From Paraburkholderia acidipaludis NBRC 101816 (GTDB lineage: Bacteria; Pseudomonadota; Gammaproteobacteria; Burkholderiales; Burkholderiaceae): a stretch of 64,000 bases of DNA. Positions within the stretch are counted from its first letter, which is position 1, and each line of letters starts with the position of its first letter. Below the pieces are notes generated by a model, which ran no database searches, had not been told where the DNA came from, and saw only the letters and a list, made by a program, of their open reading frames with translations. Made by a program: the position numbers and the translations under genes. The stretch spans positions 21,093 through 85,092 of the forward strand of contig NZ_BAXZ01000031.1 in assembly GCF_000684975.1 (NCBI RefSeq), in the 5' to 3' direction. Below are positions 10,898 through 19,234 of this stretch, piece by piece.

Positions 10898-11779
10898 TTA
10901 GTGCGAGATGCGTCCCATGCGCCCGGCCTGGTAGTCGAGCACGGCCTGGCGGATCTCGGCTTCGGTGTTCATCACGAACGGGCCATAACGCACGACCGGC
11001 TCGTTGAGCGGCACACCGCCGATCAGCAGCACCTCGAGCGGCTCCGCGGCGTCATCTGGCGCGGCGAGCACGACCGTATCCCCGTCGTTGGCGAAGGCCA
11101 CCATCTGCTGTGCCTCGATGCGCTCGCCCGCGGGCCCATAGCTGCCGCTGCCCGAAAGACCATAGGCAAACACGCGCCACTCGCTCGGCACCGGCTGCTC
11201 GACGCGGCCGCCCGGCGCGATCGTGAAGTGCTGGTAGAGGATGGGCGTGCGCGTCTCGATCACGGCTTTCGCGCCGAGCGCCTCGCCGGCGATCACCTTC
11301 ACCGAGACCTTGCCGTCCGCCGATCGGCCTACCGGAATGCGCGCGCTGGGGATTTCCTGATAGCGCGGCGCGATCATCTTGTCGCGCGCCGGCAGGTTGA
11401 CCCATAGCTGCAGGCCGTGCACGCGGCCGCCCGTGCGCGCGAATTCGGGGTCGGGCATTTCGCTGTGGATCACGCCGGCTCCGGCCGTCATCCATTGCAC
11501 GTCGCCGGGGGCGAGCGTGCCCGAATGGCCCGCCGAATCCTTGTGGCCGAAGCGCCCTTCGAGCGCATACGTGACCGTTTCGAAGCCGCGGTGCGGGTGG
11601 TCCGGCGCCCCCTTGGCCGTGCCCGGCGCATAGTCGACCGGGCCCATCTCGTCGAGCAGCAGGAACGGATCGAAGTCCATCAGCGTCCGGGTGGGAAACG
11701 GACGATGGACGATGAATCCAGCGCCCTCGGTGGTGCGAACGGCGGGAAACACGCGTTCGATCGTGCGGGTGGTCGTCAT
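10898..11779 (-). CDS. Pirin-family protein
   Basis: A 293-residue bicupin of the pirin family; some bacterial pirins have quercetinase activity, others bind metabolic enzymes. Metal ligands of the N-terminal cupin are visible in DHPHRGFETVTY (two His) and GVIHSEMPD (His, Glu). The ATG at 11779 follows GAGGTGAT; an upstream TTG is not supported. It is divergent from the LysR gene at 11902, a common arrangement in which the LysR protein controls the pirin gene. The 122-nt gap is AT-rich and contains TATTATAG-like sequence. Confidence 0.92.
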   Translation of the reverse strand: MTTTRTIERVFPAVRTTEGAGFIVHRPFPTRTLMDFDPFLLLDEMGPVDYAPGTAKGAPDHPHRGFETVTYALEGRFGHKDSAGHSGTLAPGDVQWMTAGAGVIHSEMPDPEFARTGGRVHGLQLWVNLPARDKMIAPRYQEIPSARIPVGRSADGKVSVKVIAGEALGAKAVIETRTPILYQHFTIAPGGRVEQPVPSEWRVFAYGLSGSGSYGPAGERIEAQQMVAFANDGDTVVLAAPDDAAEPLEVLLIGGVPLNEPVVRYGPFVMNTEAEIRQAVLDYQAGRMGRISH

Positions 11780-11901
11780 GGATATCACCTCGGAAAAATG
11801 GGAATTACGCGATAAGCGAAACAAAACGCTATTATAGGTAGCCGTTTTGGGCAGTTCGACGGCCTTGACGCAATGGATTGTCCCATCGCTGGAACGACGA
11901 C

Positions 11902-12981
11902 ATGAAGATCGACTCGCATAACCTGAACGACCTGATGTACTTTTCGCAGGTGGTCGAGCACGGCGGCTTTTCGGCCGCCGAACGCGTGCTCGGCATCTCG
12001 AAGTCGCGTCTGTCGAGACGGGTGAGCGAGCTGGAGGCGTCGCTCGGCGTGCGTCTTCTGCAGCGCTCCACGCGCAAGCTTGCGCTCACCGAAGCGGGCG
12101 AGCTCTTCTACCAGCATTGCCGCGCGATGCTCTCCGAAGCGCAGGCGGCCGTGAACGTCGTTCAGTCGCTGCGTTCTTCGCCGCGCGGCACGGTGCGCGT
12201 GAGCGTGCCCGTCACGCTTTCGCAGACGATCTTTTCGCAGATCATCCCGGAGTTCATGCACCGCTTCCCGGAAGTGCGCGTGGTGATGCGCGTCACCAAC
12301 CGCGTGATCGACCTGTTCGAGGATTCCGTGGATATCGCGCTGCGCGTGCGCTCCGAGCCGCCGCAGAACGCGAACATCGTGGTGCGGCCGCTGTGGCGCA
12401 CCGAGCAGATGCTGGTGGGCGCGCCGAGCCTCCTCGCGCAGAACGCGCCGCCGCTCACACCCGACGACCTCACACGTTTCGAAACACTCGATACGCCGAC
12501 GGGCGACGGCCGGCATGTGTTCCATCTGATCGCCCCGGACGGCACGCGCCACGCACACGAACACGAGCCACGCCTCATCACCGCGGACCTCACGACGATC
12601 CGCGAGGCGGCGCTGGCGGGCCTCGGCATCGCGGCGATGCCGGAGATGATGTACGGCGCCGCGCTGCGCTCGGGCAAGCTCTCGCCGGTGATGCCGGGCT
12701 GGACGCTGCCGGTGCCGCAGCTCTATGCGGTATTTCTCTCGCGGCAGGGGATGGTGCCCGCGGTGCGCGCGTTCGTGGATTACCTTGTCGAGGTGCTCGA
12801 CGCGGACAAGCACCTGCAGCAAGAATGCCCGCTGCGCAGCGAAATCGAGCCGCTGCTGGAGCAGCATCGCAAGGCGCGGGACGAAGAACGACGTGAAGCA
12901 CGTGGCGAGGTAAAGGGCGAGGCACGAAGCGAAGCAGGCATTGCACGCCCTATATCGCGCAGCAAGATCGAAACCGCATGA
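11902..12981 (+). CDS. LysR-family regulator divergent from pirin
   Basis: A 359-residue LysR-type regulator: N-terminal winged helix (DLMYFSQVVEHGGFSAAER ... SKSRLSRRVSELEASLG) and a C-terminal ligand-binding domain. It is about 50 residues longer than usual because of a highly charged tail after residue 310 (RKARDEERREARGEVKGEAR) with no counterpart in most relatives. The ATG at 11902 (MKIDSHNLN) fits the family; a TTG at 11878 is open but adds an atypical leader. It probably regulates itself and the pirin gene. Confidence 0.9.
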   Translation: MKIDSHNLNDLMYFSQVVEHGGFSAAERVLGISKSRLSRRVSELEASLGVRLLQRSTRKLALTEAGELFYQHCRAMLSEAQAAVNVVQSLRSSPRGTVRVSVPVTLSQTIFSQIIPEFMHRFPEVRVVMRVTNRVIDLFEDSVDIALRVRSEPPQNANIVVRPLWRTEQMLVGAPSLLAQNAPPLTPDDLTRFETLDTPTGDGRHVFHLIAPDGTRHAHEHEPRLITADLTTIREAALAGLGIAAMPEMMYGAALRSGKLSPVMPGWTLPVPQLYAVFLSRQGMVPAVRAFVDYLVEVLDADKHLQQECPLRSEIEPLLEQHRKARDEERREARGEVKGEARSEAGIARPISRSKIETA

Positions 12982-13353
12982 AGCGTAATGCTCGCCGCTA
13001 CGCATTACGCTAATGACTTTTCGCATTTAAGCGTGGCCGGCAATCGTTACTTTCAATGGGCGAAGTCTTGAATGCGAGAGGCGAGAGGAATATATTGAAA
13101 TCCTTCTCGCCAAGACCGGTCTTGAGCGGGAATTGATGGCCGCTATCATAGCGAGCCTTCAGGGTCGGTAGCGCTGTCCGTGTTGCCCACGGCATGTCGC
13201 ATGTGTCGACGCGAACTGGCCGACGGTGAGTGTCGATACCGCCCGAATGCGCCGCGTGCGCTCGAAAAAAGGCCTTCATCCGACGATGAAGGCCTTTTAC
13301 TTTGCACTGCGGAAAATAGATGGGCAGGGGCAGGCGCCCTGCCGCTTAATCAC
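12982..13353. other. Gene-free 372 nt between lysR and exbD
   Basis: No convincing gene. It contains a 14-bp perfect palindrome CAAGACCGGTCTTG at 13111-13124 and the strong terminator at 13267-13298. A minus-strand open frame of about 90 codons lacks family resemblance and a ribosome binding site, and it runs through the terminator. Confidence 0.6.
13267..13298. terminator. Intrinsic terminator after exbD
   Basis: A perfect 14-bp stem (13267-13280 with 13285-13298), loop CGAC, with A/T runs at both ends. It is 55 nt after the exbD stop and can act on either strand. Confidence 0.92.
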
Positions 13354-13773
13354 TTAACGATGCGCGGGATCGGTAACGAAGCCGAGCTTCGTGAGACCGC
13401 CGCTCTGCGCCGCGGACATCACCTGCGCCACTTTTTCGTAGGCGACCTTGCGGTCCGCGTTCAGATGCAGTTCCGGTTGCGGCTGAGTTTGTGCGGCGGC
13501 GATGATCTTCGCCTGCAGCGTCTTGTCGTCCACGGCCGTGCCGTCCCACAGCACGGTGCCGTCCGCTTCGATCGCAACGTTGATCTGCGCGGGTCTGGTG
13601 TCTTCCTTCTGGCTGCTCGCATGCGGCAGGTCGATTTTCACGGCATGACGGATCACCGGAATCGTCACCATGAAAACGATCAGGAGAACCAACATGACGT
13701 CGACGAGCGGCGTCATGTTGATTTCGTTCATCAGGCCATCGTCTTCGTCGCTCACAAAAGGGCTCATCGCCAT
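13354..13773 (-). CDS. exbD: Biopolymer transport protein ExbD
   Basis: A 139-residue inner-membrane subunit of the TonB energising complex. It has a short cytoplasmic N-terminus, one transmembrane helix (about residues 22-42, PLVDVMLVLLIVFMVTIPVI) carrying the essential Asp, and a periplasmic domain. It uses the proton gradient together with ExbB to drive TonB. It is the last gene of the tonB-exbB-exbD set, 14 nt after exbB. Confidence 0.96.
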   Translation of the reverse strand: MAMSPFVSDEDDGLMNEINMTPLVDVMLVLLIVFMVTIPVIRHAVKIDLPHASSQKEDTRPAQINVAIEADGTVLWDGTAVDDKTLQAKIIAAAQTQPQPELHLNADRKVAYEKVAQVMSAAQSGGLTKLGFVTDPAHR

Positions 13774-13787
13774 GGTGCGCCTCCGTT

Positions 13788-14507
13788 TCAGTGCGCGCGC
13801 GCGGCGACGCGCAGATTGCCCTTCGTCGAGGAAAGGCGCGCGCCGGTCACGAAGAACGCGTGCAGGCCGTGTGCGAAGCGGTTGAGCTTCGTGACGATGG
13901 CCTTGTTGGCGCGCGTGAGCGCGTTATAGGCGAGCACGGCCGGAATCGCGACGAAGAGGCCGAAGGCGGTCATGATGAGCGCCTCGCCCACCGGACCCGC
14001 GACGGCGTCGATGGAAGTCTGGCCCGTCGCGCCGATCGTGAGCAGTGCATGATAAATGCCCCATACGGTGCCGAACAGGCCGACGAAGGGTGCCGTGCTG
14101 CCGATCGAAGCGAGGATCGCGAGGCCGCTCTGCATCTTTGCGATCGCCTCGTCCATCGAGTCCTTCAGGCAGCGCGTGATCCAGTCGGAGACGTCCATGC
14201 GGTCGTGCAGATGCGGCTGCGTCTGGTGATGATGGTCGGCGGCTTCCTGGCCCGAGAGCGCAAGCGCAAGGAACGGGTTGTCGTCGCGGGTGCCGCTGCC
14301 GAGCTTCTTGACGCCGTCGTCGAAGTCGCCCGAATGCCAGAACGACTGCTCGGCGTTCTTCGTGAGGCGCTTCAGACGCATGACGTTCCAGCCCTTCACG
14401 AGAATCACGCACCAGGACAGTACCGACATGACCAGCAACGCGAGCGCGATGCCGCGCGTCACGAAATCCCCTTGCGCCCAGACGTGGGCGATACCGTAGT
14501 TCTGCAT
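13788..14507 (-). CDS. exbB: Biopolymer transport protein ExbB (MotA/TolQ/ExbB channel)
   Basis: A 239-residue inner-membrane proton-channel subunit partnering ExbD and TonB. It has the family layout of three transmembrane helices: one N-terminal (ALALLVMSVLSWCVILVKGW) and two after the cytoplasmic loop (ILASIGSTAPFVGLFGTVWG and ALIMTAFGLFVAIPAVLAYN). The ATG at 14507 follows GAGGACTCGAG; upstream codons are not needed. It belongs to the Fur-controlled iron operon. Confidence 0.95.
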   Translation of the reverse strand: MQNYGIAHVWAQGDFVTRGIALALLVMSVLSWCVILVKGWNVMRLKRLTKNAEQSFWHSGDFDDGVKKLGSGTRDDNPFLALALSGQEAADHHHQTQPHLHDRMDVSDWITRCLKDSMDEAIAKMQSGLAILASIGSTAPFVGLFGTVWGIYHALLTIGATGQTSIDAVAGPVGEALIMTAFGLFVAIPAVLAYNALTRANKAIVTKLNRFAHGLHAFFVTGARLSSTKGNLRVAARAH

Positions 14508-14559
14508 TCTCGAGTCCTCGTTATTCAATTCATGAAAGTGGTGTGCGGTGTCGGCGGCT

Positions 14560-15288
14560 TCAGTCGCTCAGGCTGAAGTCGAAAGGCTGCGTGTAGGCCG
14601 CGCGCACCGGCTGGCCGTCTTCCAGGTAGGGCTTGCACGAGCTTTCGTGCATGGCGGCGAGCGCGGCGTCGTCGAGGCGGCCGTAGCCGCTGCTCTTCTT
14701 CAGTTCGATGCTTTCGACCTGGCCGTTCAGGCCCACCACGAAGCGCACGTAAGCCACGCCCGTTTCGCCGCGGCGCCTCGACAACGCCGGGTAGTCCGGC
14801 TGCACGATGCGGCAGTCGAGGTGCGACACGTTTTTCGGCGCATTGAGCGCCATGGTCGGCTTGCCTGGCTCGGGCGCGGCTGCCGCAGCGGGAGCCGGCG
14901 CGGCGGGGGCGGGCGGCGTCGTGGCGGCGGGCGTTTCGACGGCGTGCTGCGACGGCGCATCGGCGACCGGCAGCGGCGCGGGCACTGGCTTCGGCCGCGG
15001 CTGGATCACCGGCTTTGCGCGCGTCACGTGCGGCACCGGTTTCGGCGGCGGCGGCGTGGGCGTGGACTGGATCGCGGCGGGCGCGGCCACGGGTTCGGGC
15101 TGGATCAGCTCGGCCGTGATCGTGTGCGATTCGAGCGCGAGAGGGGCGGCGGCGTCGCGCCTGGTCAGGACGATCGCAATGAGCGCCGCGTGCAGGGCCA
15201 CCACGACGGCAGTGGCGGTGATGATACGGCGGTTCATGCGGACGGCGGAACCCGGCAACGGGCCGGCGGTGGTGGTGAGAGCCTGCAT
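14560..15288 (-). CDS. tonB: TonB energy-transducing protein
   Basis: A 242-residue TonB: one N-terminal transmembrane anchor (IITATAVVVALHAALIAIVL), a long Pro/Ala/Lys-rich periplasmic spacer (about residues 60-150) and a C-terminal TonB domain (YPALSRRRGETGVAYVRFVV ... SSGYGRLDDAALAAM). It transmits proton-motive energy to outer-membrane receptors for siderophores and haem. The start at 15288 gives 17 residues before MNRRI at 15237; neither site has a clear Shine-Dalgarno, so the exact start is uncertain. Confidence 0.94.
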   Translation of the reverse strand: MQALTTTAGPLPGSAVRMNRRIITATAVVVALHAALIAIVLTRRDAAAPLALESHTITAELIQPEPVAAPAAIQSTPTPPPPKPVPHVTRAKPVIQPRPKPVPAPLPVADAPSQHAVETPAATTPPAPAAPAPAAAAAPEPGKPTMALNAPKNVSHLDCRIVQPDYPALSRRRGETGVAYVRFVVGLNGQVESIELKKSSGYGRLDDAALAAMHESSCKPYLEDGQPVRAAYTQPFDFSLSD

Positions 15289-15351
15289 GTTAGCGAGTTT
15301 GCCGGACGAAAGACGGCACACCGGCAGGCCAACGCACCGTGTCGGACAGCT

Positions 15352-15414
15352 TCATTTGCGGAATATCAACAGCGAGATGCACAGGGTAGTCACGAATCCG
15401 ATCAGCAATTCCAT
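15352..15414 (-). CDS. Putative 20-residue single-helix membrane microprotein
   Basis: ATG at 15414 preceded by CCGGAGGTCGGG, a near-perfect Shine-Dalgarno at 6-nt spacing, followed by 20 codons and TGA. The peptide is MELLIGFVTTLCISLLIFRK: an acidic residue at the start, about 16 hydrophobic residues, then RK, which is the charge pattern of a single inner-membrane helix with its C-terminus in the cytoplasm. It lies in the 238-nt gap between bfd and tonB on the same strand, inside the predicted Fur operon. I do not recognise a family. The ribosome binding site and charge pattern make it a better candidate than chance, but expression is unproven. Confidence 0.5.
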   Translation of the reverse strand: MELLIGFVTTLCISLLIFRK

Positions 15415-15526
15415 CCCGACCTCCGGAAGAGGGGAACGCGAACTAGCTGGCTGGTCGTGAAACTGGCTTGCTGTCGGCAGGAAGGTGGCGCGCGATGCCG
15501 TGGGAGCCCGGTGCGCGCCGCGGTAG

Positions 15527-15778
15527 TCAAGCGGCCTTGCGCTCGTAGAACGTGAGGGGTTGCACGGCAGGCACGGCCACCGCATGGGCGTGAGCTACGC
15601 CGCAGCGGGTTGCGCAGACGCCGCTTTGCGCCATCACGTCACGAACCGATTCTTCGCACTTGCCGCAGCAGGTCGCCACGCCGAGTTCGAACTGAAGCTC
15701 GTCGAAAGAGTCCATGCCTTCAGCGATCGAGGCACGGATCGTCCGGTCGGAAACGGACTTGCAGACGCAGACAATCAT
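15527..15778 (-). CDS. bfd: Bacterioferritin-associated ferredoxin
   Basis: An 83-residue [2Fe-2S] protein that delivers electrons to bacterioferritin and so releases stored iron. The four cluster ligands follow the Bfd pattern: CVC near the N-terminus and CCGKC about 33 residues later (ATCCGKCEESV). The C-terminal 30 residues (CATRCGVAHAHAVAV) extend past the usual domain and contain two extra cysteines. It is the first gene after the Fur box at 15802, which suits a protein needed in iron starvation. Confidence 0.94.
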   Translation of the reverse strand: MIVCVCKSVSDRTIRASIAEGMDSFDELQFELGVATCCGKCEESVRDVMAQSGVCATRCGVAHAHAVAVPAVQPLTFYERKAA

Positions 15779-15801
15779 GATGAAGCGCGATAGAAAGGGT
15801 T

Positions 15802-15820
15802 AATGCGAATTATTATCATT
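15802..15820 (-). promoter_or_regulatory. Fur box before bfd-tonB-exbB-exbD
   Basis: The 19-mer AATGCGAATTATTATCATT fits the Fur consensus closely. It lies 24 nt upstream of the bfd start, so repressor would cover the promoter. The following 200 nt to murI hold no gene. Confidence 0.82.
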
Positions 15821-16024
15821 TTGTTTGATGCGTTTGGCAAGCGCCTTCGCGGAATTTTTGTAACAAAACCGGGCCCTTAGCAGGGATTTTGCTGGCGGCG
15901 CCGGTGGAGGGAAAGGCGGAGAATCGGGGGCGGAAGGGAGAGCGCCGCGGGTCGGGCGGGCAGGGCTCAGGGCATTAAAGTGGCCAAAGAGGGGCCAAAG
16001 ATGAACCCGGGAGCAGGGTGCGTC

Positions 16025-16894
16025 TCAGGTTGTCGACGCTTCCAGCGCGAGCGTGCGCCGCGACGGGATCTGTACCGTCTCCACCTTGGCGTCGATGCCG
16101 AGCAGCGCGGCCGCGAGCGTGCGCAGGTGCGCGCCGTCGCTCGTCGAACAGAAGCGCACGGGCGCCTCGTCCACCGACCTTGCCGCGCCGTTGGCCGTCT
16201 GCGCCAGCAGGCCGTGCTGGGCGAGCACCCGTTCGAGCTGCCGCGCAATGGCGACGCTGGTGTCGATCAGCGTCATGCGCTCGCCGACGATCGAGCGAAT
16301 CGCCGTATCGAGAAACGGATAGTGCGTGCAGCCGAGCACGAGCGTATCGGCGCCGGCGTCGAGCATGGGCTGCAGATAGCCGCGCAGCAGCGCGAGCAGC
16401 TCGGGCGAACCGATGTCGCAGCGCTCGACCGCCTCCACGAGCCCGTGGCCGGGCTGGCTGAGCACGCACAGGTCGCCGGCGTGGCGTTCCACCAGCGCCT
16501 GAAAGCGCGCGCTGCGCAGCGTGACCTGGGTGGCGAGGACGCCCGCCACGCGCGAGCGCGACTGCAGTGCGGCGGGCTTCACGCCCGGCTCCACGCCCAC
16601 GAGCGGAATCGGCAACTGCCCGCGCACGAGCTCGATCGACTGGGCGGTGGCCGTGTTGCAGGCCACCACCAGTGCCTTCGCCCCTTCTTTGACGAGCCGT
16701 TCGCCGATCGCGAGCGTGCGGTCGGCGATGAAGTCGTCGTCGCGCTCGCCGTAGGGCGCATAGCGCGAATCGGCGACATAGACGAGTCGCTCGGCGGGCA
16801 GCAGGGCGCGCACCGCGCGCAGCACGGAAAGGCCGCCAAGGCCGGAATCGAAGATGCCGACGGGCGCGGCGCCGGCGAGGGGCGAAGGGTTCAA
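16025..16894 (-). CDS. murI: Glutamate racemase
   Basis: A 289-residue cofactor-independent racemase making D-glutamate for peptidoglycan. The two catalytic cysteines are in VVACNTATA and LGCTHYPFL, and the N-terminal substrate loop is GIFDSGLGGLSVL. Length is normal. It lies 70 nt downstream of bfr on the same strand and ends before the gene-free 200 nt leading to bfd. An ATG-initiated start at 16894 (MNPSPLAG) is accepted. Confidence 0.96.
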   Translation of the reverse strand: MNPSPLAGAAPVGIFDSGLGGLSVLRAVRALLPAERLVYVADSRYAPYGERDDDFIADRTLAIGERLVKEGAKALVVACNTATAQSIELVRGQLPIPLVGVEPGVKPAALQSRSRVAGVLATQVTLRSARFQALVERHAGDLCVLSQPGHGLVEAVERCDIGSPELLALLRGYLQPMLDAGADTLVLGCTHYPFLDTAIRSIVGERMTLIDTSVAIARQLERVLAQHGLLAQTANGAARSVDEAPVRFCSTSDGAHLRTLAAALLGIDAKVETVQIPSRRTLALEASTT

Positions 16895-16964
16895 GGGATT
16901 CGGGGCAGATGGAAAAAAGCGCAGGTTCCGCTCAGGAAAATGCGCCGTGTCGCGAAGACGGCGA

Positions 16965-17444
16965 TCAGGATTCTACCGAACCCATGGCCGACTGCTGGTA
17001 GTTCTGGATGCCGACCTTGTCGATGAGGTCGATCTGCGTTTCGAGCCAGTCGATATGTTCTTCGGTGTCGTCCAGAATCTTCACGAAGATTTCGCGCGAC
17101 ACGAAATCGCGCACCGACTCGCAGTACGCAATGGCTTCCTTGCAGGTGGATTGGGAAATCTGTTCGAGCTTCAGGTCGCATTCGAGGATCTCCCCGGTTT
17201 CCTCGCCAATCAGGAGCTTGTGCAGGTCTTGCAGATTCGGCAGGCCATCGAGCATGAAGATGCGTTCGATGAGCCAGTCGGCATGTTTCATTTCCCCGAT
17301 CGATTCGTCGTATTCATGCTTGCCGAGCTTTTCGAGGCCCCAGTGCTTGTACATGCGGGCATGGAGGAAGTACTGGTTGATTGCCGTGAGCTCGTTCTTG
17401 AGTTGGGCGTTCAGATATTCGATGACCTTTTTGTCGCCTTGCAT
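16965..17444 (-). CDS. bfr: Bacterioferritin
   Basis: A 159-residue haem-containing 24-mer ferritin subunit that stores iron as ferric mineral. Ferroxidase ligands Glu18, Glu51 and His54, and later DDTEEHIDW, are in place; the haem-ligating Met52 is present, so this is a true haem-binding Bfr. The ribosome binding site AAGGAATAAATC precedes the ATG at 17444. Its partner Bfd is coded 1.2 kb away on the same strand. A Fur-like palindrome lies about 114 nt upstream of the start. Confidence 0.97.
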   Translation of the reverse strand: MQGDKKVIEYLNAQLKNELTAINQYFLHARMYKHWGLEKLGKHEYDESIGEMKHADWLIERIFMLDGLPNLQDLHKLLIGEETGEILECDLKLEQISQSTCKEAIAYCESVRDFVSREIFVKILDDTEEHIDWLETQIDLIDKVGIQNYQQSAMGSVES

Positions 17445-17557
17445 GATTTATTCCTTACCTGGTAGGGCGGAGGTGGGTTCTGGTTCTGAACAATAAACGC
17501 TGTGCCTGCAAATGCCAAGACCAAACCGGCATTCTGATCGGACATTCGCGTTGTGCT

Positions 17558-17572
17558 GAGAATTAATCTCAA
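17558..17572 (-). promoter_or_regulatory. Fur-like palindrome upstream of bfr
   Basis: TGAGAATTAATCTCA: perfect 5-bp arms TGAGA/TCTCA around ATTAA. It matches 12 of 14 defined positions of the 15-bp Fur core TGATAATNATTATCA. Position in the bfr leader suggests iron control; whether Fur represses or activates here is open. Confidence 0.55.
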
Positions 17573-17603
17573 TCCTTTTCGCGTTAATCAAAAAGGCAAA
17601 TGA

Positions 17604-17630
17604 AAAACCGGGGTGCGGAGCCCCGGTTTT
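17604..17630 (-). terminator. Intrinsic terminator of the fumarase gene
   Basis: Stem AAAACCGGGG / CCCCGGTTTT with a 7-nt loop, located 29 nt past the fumarase stop. On the minus strand it is followed by further T residues. Confidence 0.9.
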
Positions 17631-17658
17631 GCATATCGGCGTGAGCCGATTAATGAGC

Positions 17659-19182
17659 TCAGGCCGTCGCGACGGGAATCTTGCCGATCTTCGCCTGCCA
17701 TTCGGCGGGGCCGGTCTTGTGCACCGAGGTGCCCGACGAATCGACGGCAACCGTCACCGGCATGTCCTGCACGTCGAACTCGTAGATGGCTTCCATGCCG
17801 AGGTCTTCGAACGCGAGGACCTTCGAGCCGCGGATCGCCTTCGAAACGAGGTAAGCCGCGCCGCCCACGGCCATCAGATACGCAGCCTTGTGCTGCTTGA
17901 TCGCCTCGATCGCGACCGGGCCGCGCTCGGCCTTGCCGACCATCGAGATGAGGCCCGTTTGCGCGAGCATCATTTCCGTGAACTTGTCCATGCGCGTGGC
18001 CGTGGTGGGACCGGCCGGGCCGACCACTTCGTCGCGCACCGGATCGACCGGGCCAACGTAGTAGATCACGCGGTTCTTGAAGTCCACCGGCAGCTTTTCG
18101 CCCTTGGCGATCATGTCGGCAATGCGCTTGTGCGCGGCGTCGCGGCCCGTGAGCATCTTGCCCGAGAGCAAGAGCGTCTGGCCCGGCTTCCACGAAGCGA
18201 CTTCTTCCGGCGTGAGCGTGTTCAGGTCCACGCGCTTGCTCGTTTCCGTGTTCGGTTCCCAGTTGACCTTCGGCCATGCGTCGAGCGCGGGCGCTTCCAG
18301 CTTTGCCGGGCCGGAGCCGTCCAGCACGAAGTGCGCGTGGCGCGTGGCGGCGCAGTTCGGGATCATCGCGACGGGCTTCGAAGCCGCGTGCGTGGGCGCG
18401 GCATGAATCTTCACATCGAGCACGGTCGCGAGACCGCCCAGGCCCTGCGCGCCGATGCCGAGCGCGTTGACCTTCTCGTGCAGTTCTACGCGCAGCTCTT
18501 CGATCCAGTCCTTCGGGCCGCGCTTGATGATGTCCTGAATGTCGATGGACTCCATCAACGATTCTTTCGCCATCAGCATCGCCTTTTCAGCCGTGCCGCC
18601 GATGCCGATGCCGAGCATGCCCGGCGGGCACCAGCCCGCGCCCATCGTCGGCACGGTCTTGAGCACCCAGTCCACGATCGAATCGGACGGGTTCAGCATG
18701 ACGAACTTCGACTTGTTCTCCGAGCCGCCGCCCTTGGCCGCCACCTGCACGTCGACCTTGTCGCCCGGCACGATCTCGTAGTGGATCACGGCCGGCGTGT
18801 TGTCCTTCGTGTTCTTGCGGCCGCCTTCGGGCGGCGAAACGATCGAGGCGCGCAGCACGTTGTCCGGGTTCAGGTAGCCGCGGCGCACGCCTTCGTTGAT
18901 CATGTCGGTCACGCCCATCGTCGCGCCGTCCCAACGCACGTCCATGCCGACCTTCACGAAGATCGTGACGATGCCGGTGTCCTGGCAGATCGGGCGGCGG
19001 CCTTCGGCGCACATGCGGCTGTTCGTGAGGATCTGCGCGATGGCGTCCTTCGCGGCCGGGCTCTCTTCGAGCTCATAGGCGCGGCCGAGCGCTTCGATGT
19101 AGTCCTGCGGATGGTAGTAGCTGATGTACTGCAGCGAATCCGCGATGCTCTGGATCAGGTCTTCCTGTTTAATGACGGTCAT
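17659..19182 (-). CDS. fumA: Fumarate hydratase, class I (iron-sulfur)
   Basis: A 507-residue [4Fe-4S] hydratase that interconverts fumarate and L-malate in the TCA cycle. Cluster cysteines are in RPICQDTG, GAGWCPPG and IPNCAATR. The C-terminal beta domain begins around VDLNTLTPEEV. I chose the ATG at 19182 (MTVIKQEDL) because relatives start there; an open frame continues 31 codons upstream without homology. The oxygen-sensitive cluster ties the enzyme to iron supply, and it sits beside bfr. Confidence 0.95.
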   Translation of the reverse strand: MTVIKQEDLIQSIADSLQYISYYHPQDYIEALGRAYELEESPAAKDAIAQILTNSRMCAEGRRPICQDTGIVTIFVKVGMDVRWDGATMGVTDMINEGVRRGYLNPDNVLRASIVSPPEGGRKNTKDNTPAVIHYEIVPGDKVDVQVAAKGGGSENKSKFVMLNPSDSIVDWVLKTVPTMGAGWCPPGMLGIGIGGTAEKAMLMAKESLMESIDIQDIIKRGPKDWIEELRVELHEKVNALGIGAQGLGGLATVLDVKIHAAPTHAASKPVAMIPNCAATRHAHFVLDGSGPAKLEAPALDAWPKVNWEPNTETSKRVDLNTLTPEEVASWKPGQTLLLSGKMLTGRDAAHKRIADMIAKGEKLPVDFKNRVIYYVGPVDPVRDEVVGPAGPTTATRMDKFTEMMLAQTGLISMVGKAERGPVAIEAIKQHKAAYLMAVGGAAYLVSKAIRGSKVLAFEDLGMEAIYEFDVQDMPVTVAVDSSGTSVHKTGPAEWQAKIGKIPVATA

Positions 19183-19234
19183 GGCTGGCTTCAGTGGGGA
19201 CGGGGTGTATTGAAATCTTGTCGGAGGCGCCGCG

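Noticed and set aside
13010..13279. Minus-strand frame of about 90 codons between lysR and exbD
   Set aside because: It runs through a strong terminator hairpin, has no ribosome binding site and no recognisable sequence.
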